Source: Streptosporangium sp. NBC_01495 (GTDB lineage Bacteria; Actinomycetota; Actinomycetes; Streptosporangiales; Streptosporangiaceae). Taken from it: DNA of 64,000 nucleotides. Of this stretch, positions 62,158-64,000 are shown piece by piece; position 1 is the stretch's first letter; each line of letters starts with the position of its first letter. The notes under the pieces were generated by a model that was given only the letters and a program-made list of their open reading frames with translations, was not told where the DNA came from and made no database searches. A program made the position numbers and the translations under genes. Location of the stretch: assembly GCF_036250735.1 (NCBI RefSeq), contig NZ_CP109431.1, forward strand, positions 186,001-250,000. Direction: 5' to 3'.

Positions 62158-62583
62158 TCAGCGGGAGTCACCGTCTTCGCCGAACTGCTTGCGGTATTCC
62201 TCTTCGGCGGCCGCCCAGATGATGTCGTCGTTGCAGCCGAACTCCAGCCACTCACCGACGAGCTTCTTCGCGCGGTAGTCGGACCCGTCACTGAAACACA
62301 TGCCCCCTTCAATGAACGGACAAGGGGCAGCGGGCTCTGTCTCGTCCTGCAGAGCGACCGGCGAGTGATAGTTCACCCCAGCCCCAGACCAGGTGAAGGT
62401 GAAGGCGTCCTCAAGCTCCTGCAGGGGGGCGGAGTCGCTGTTGTCGCGCTCGTGCATCTCGCGAACGAACATGACCTGGATCGCACGGCCATCGCGACCC
62501 AGAATCCAGGAGCGGTTGAAGAGAATTCCGTGTTCGGTGAAGCTCTCGACGATGGTTTGGGTGAAGCCTTCGCTGACGCTCAT
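62158..62583 (-). CDS. Hypothetical protein of the small-gene cluster
   Basis: 141 residues from ATG 62583, preceded by GAAAGGA. It has three Cys near the C-terminus (APCPFIEGGMC, EFGCND) and an acidic end. No family recognised. Separate ribosome site and a 36-base gap to the next gene. Confidence 0.55.
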   Translation of the reverse strand: MSVSEGFTQTIVESFTEHGILFNRSWILGRDGRAIQVMFVREMHERDNSDSAPLQELEDAFTFTWSGAGVNYHSPVALQDETEPAAPCPFIEGGMCFSDGSDYRAKKLVGEWLEFGCNDDIIWAAAEEEYRKQFGEDGDSR

Positions 62584-62703
62584 GGCGTCCTTTCGGATAA
62601 GGCCTGGCCGGTAGGTGAGGTTGGCCAGACGAGGAGGTGAGGAGCCGCGGCGGGCCTTAGAGACGACGCGGTCGCGCAACGCGCCGCAGAAGGAGGGCTC
62701 TAC

Positions 62704-62802
62704 CTAGCCCAGCCTGTCGGCGGCCTGGTGCAGCCAGGCAGGGGAGACGTCGTGCAGCCAGCGCGGGACGGGGAACCATCCCATGTAGTGCGGCTTGATC
62801 AT
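62704..62802 (-). CDS. 32-residue peptide ORF
   Basis: ATG 62802 reads MIKPHYMGWFPVPRWLHDVS and 12 more residues to TAG at 62704. Codon bias is fair but the ribosome site is weak. It fills the space between the genes at 62583 and 62871. Confidence 0.3.
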   Translation of the reverse strand: MIKPHYMGWFPVPRWLHDVSPAWLHQAADRLG

Positions 62803-62870
62803 GGTGTGGCATTTCGCATGGGTAGAACCGCCAGGCCAGCCGCGTGCCGACCTAGCAGGGGAGAGTGGGG

Positions 62871-63155
62871 CTAGAAGGCGGGCTTGTTGTCCAGGACGAT
62901 CTCGGTGATGCCGCCTGGCGTGATGAACAGGACCACCTTCACCTCGCCGCTGTCCGGGTAGCGGACCGTCCAGATGAGGATGTGACCGGGGTTCTCGATG
63001 GTGAGGTCCTGCAGGGCGGTCGGCCACACGACCGCGTCCAGGTTGTAGGTGGTGACCAGGCTCGAGTCACCCTGCCGCTCAAGGGCAATCATCCCGCTGT
63101 GAGCAGTGCCCTCGGGCAGTGCAGGGATCACCCTGGTTTCGTCTGTGTTGTACAT
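62871..63155 (-). CDS. Small beta-rich hypothetical protein
   Basis: 94 residues from ATG 63155 with GGAAGGA upstream. Sequence alternates strands (SSLVTTYNLDAVVWP, GHILIWTVRYPDSGEVKVVL, GGITEIVLDNK). No family recognised. Confidence 0.55.
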   Translation of the reverse strand: MYNTDETRVIPALPEGTAHSGMIALERQGDSSLVTTYNLDAVVWPTALQDLTIENPGHILIWTVRYPDSGEVKVVLFITPGGITEIVLDNKPAF

Positions 63156-63222
63156 GCGGGTCCTTCCGGTGGGGCAGTCGGCACGCGGCTTGCCTGAGTG
63201 GGGAGCCGGTCCCACCGGGTGG

Positions 63223-63615
63223 TCAGCGGTTCAGCATGAGGGAGGCGATGGTGGCGACCTCCGAGAGGAGGCGCGGGGGGATGATGACGCCAGAGCCGGT
63301 GTGCCGCCCGAGAGCGTACAGACTGATGAACAAACCCTCTTGCTTCAGCTCAACGTGCATGTCGAGCGGACCGCCGTCGTTTCCCGGCGTCGGGTCTCCG
63401 TCGAGATGGAAGATCACCCGCTCGAACTCGGCGGGGGACTTGGCGAGCGCTGCCTTGTTCAGCAGGTCGACTATCAGCTTGGTGTGTTCGTGCATGGGGA
63501 AGGCGTACCGGCCTATGGTGAAGGATGGCGTAGGGAAGTCGCCAGTGTCATCGAGATTCGAGTACATCGAGAAGGTTCCATGGCCCAGGTCGAGCGAGTA
63601 GCTGTGGTGCCCCAT
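63223..63615 (-). CDS. Hypothetical protein of the small-gene cluster
   Basis: 130 residues from ATG 63615 with GAAGGA upstream. The C-terminal part MHVELKQEGLFISLYALGRH followed by GSGVIIPPRLLSEVATIASL resembles the C-terminus of the protein at 61738 in order of strands and helix. No known domain. Confidence 0.55.
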   Translation of the reverse strand: MGHHSYSLDLGHGTFSMYSNLDDTGDFPTPSFTIGRYAFPMHEHTKLIVDLLNKAALAKSPAEFERVIFHLDGDPTPGNDGGPLDMHVELKQEGLFISLYALGRHTGSGVIIPPRLLSEVATIASLMLNR

Positions 63616-63744
63616 CGTGGTGTCCTTCGGGAGGGAAAACTGGGCTGCCGGGTGTAGGCGGCCAGGCCGGGCGCAAGAGTTAGAAGAAGGCGCCGCGATC
63701 CGGGCCGTTCAACCAGGTGATGCGTACCCGGTGCAGAAGAGCCG

Positions 63745-63882
63745 TCAGGAGTTGTCAGGGTCGGGCTTCTCGGTGGGGTTGCGCGTCAAAGCGTTGTCCA
63801 GGATGACGGCGTACTCCTCCTCGAGGGCAGCCAGAAAAGCGGTGGCGTCAGAGGGATCGGTGGGGTCAGGCTGCTTTGACAC
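63745..63882 (-). CDS. 45-residue hypothetical protein
   Basis: GTG at 63882, with GAAAGGTAA before it, reads a 45-residue acidic peptide with a helical middle (DATAFLAALEEEYAVILDNA) and TGA at 63747-63745. Codon bias is good. A terminator separates it from the next upstream gene. Confidence 0.55.
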   Translation of the reverse strand: MSKQPDPTDPSDATAFLAALEEEYAVILDNALTRNPTEKPDPDNS

Positions 63883-63913
63883 TGAGCGTTACCTTTCGTA
63901 GGGATAGGTGAAA

Positions 63914-63944
63914 ACCCCGGGGCCGCTGGATGCAGCCCCGGGGT
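63914..63944 (-). terminator. Rho-independent terminator (minus strand)
   Basis: ACCCCGGGGC and GCCCCGGGGT pair over 10 bp with an 11-base loop, followed on the minus strand by TTTT. It lies just past the stop of the partial right-edge gene. Confidence 0.8.
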
Positions 63945-63952
63945 CGGGAAAA

Positions 63953-64000
63953 TCAGACGAGATCGGCGTCCAGCGTGTTTGGCGCTCCGCCGACGTCAGA
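63953..64000 (-). CDS. C-terminus of a gene entering from the right edge
   Basis: The last 15 codons (SDVGGAPNTLDADLV) and TGA at 63955-63953 of a minus-strand gene. Identity cannot be told. The terminator at 63914-63944 follows. Confidence 0.45.
   Translation of the reverse strand, partial: SDVGGAPNTLDADLV

Overview
The window is high-GC DNA with Actinomycetota-style codon use (G/C in most third positions, GTG and TTG starts, AGGAGG-type ribosome sites). Two SsgA-like proteins, a SARP/AfsR regulator, an S-adenosyl methyltransferase of the DUF574 type and an MAB_1171c-type membrane protein point to a mycelial, sporulating actinomycete, probably Streptosporangiales or a relative; the genus is not determined. 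A parB-parA operon with seven copies of a 16-bp palindrome, a primase-polymerase-like replication protein, ribbon-helix-helix proteins, several insertion sequences, a group II intron and a run of small unrecognised genes suggest a large plasmid or plasmid-derived integrated element.

Layout. 1-4217 (minus): ten tightly overlapping genes with two SsgA-like proteins, a histidine-kinase-like ATPase, a tandem-duplicated protein and three membrane proteins. 4435-10848: an HTH regulator, a lipoprotein, an ATP-grasp ligase and a coupled pair of membrane-anchored or exported proteins. 10955-12121: a damaged IS630-type element. 12411-16085: the partition locus (parB before parA, seven parS-like sites, an upstream gene behind two palindromes). 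16394-17260: a frameshifted acyltransferase remnant. 17926-26635 (minus): two membrane-anchored NACHT NTPases flanking a three-gene 2,3-dihydroxybenzoate cassette (entA, entC, entB order). 26885-34781: replication region with a winged-helix protein, small DNA-binding-type proteins, a HEAT-like protein and the primase-like Rep, with a small convergent transcription unit opposite the Rep 5' end. 35182-39525: a DAHP synthase, a drug-efflux-type transporter and unknown genes. 39897-46821: HTH regulator, methyltransferase-like protein, SARP regulator, ImmA/IrrE-type HExxH protein and its membrane partner. 46926-51599: an IS110 pseudogene and an IS3 element split by an antisense group II intron. 51957-53213: cytochrome P450. 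53384-64000 (minus): about 23 small, mostly unrecognised genes, many start/stop-coupled, some frameshifted, with intergenic hairpins.

How it may work together. ParB and ParA with the palindrome array should segregate the replicon, and the Rep region should copy it. The DAHP synthase could raise chorismate supply for the dihydroxybenzoate genes, whose EntB lacks a carrier domain and which have no AMP-ligase or NRPS in the window, so the likely product is free 2,3-dihydroxybenzoate. The NACHT proteins on either side are of a class that includes conflict and anti-phage NTPases; a functional tie to the catechol genes is a hypothesis from position only. The SsgA-like operon may link the element to septation or sporulation of the host.
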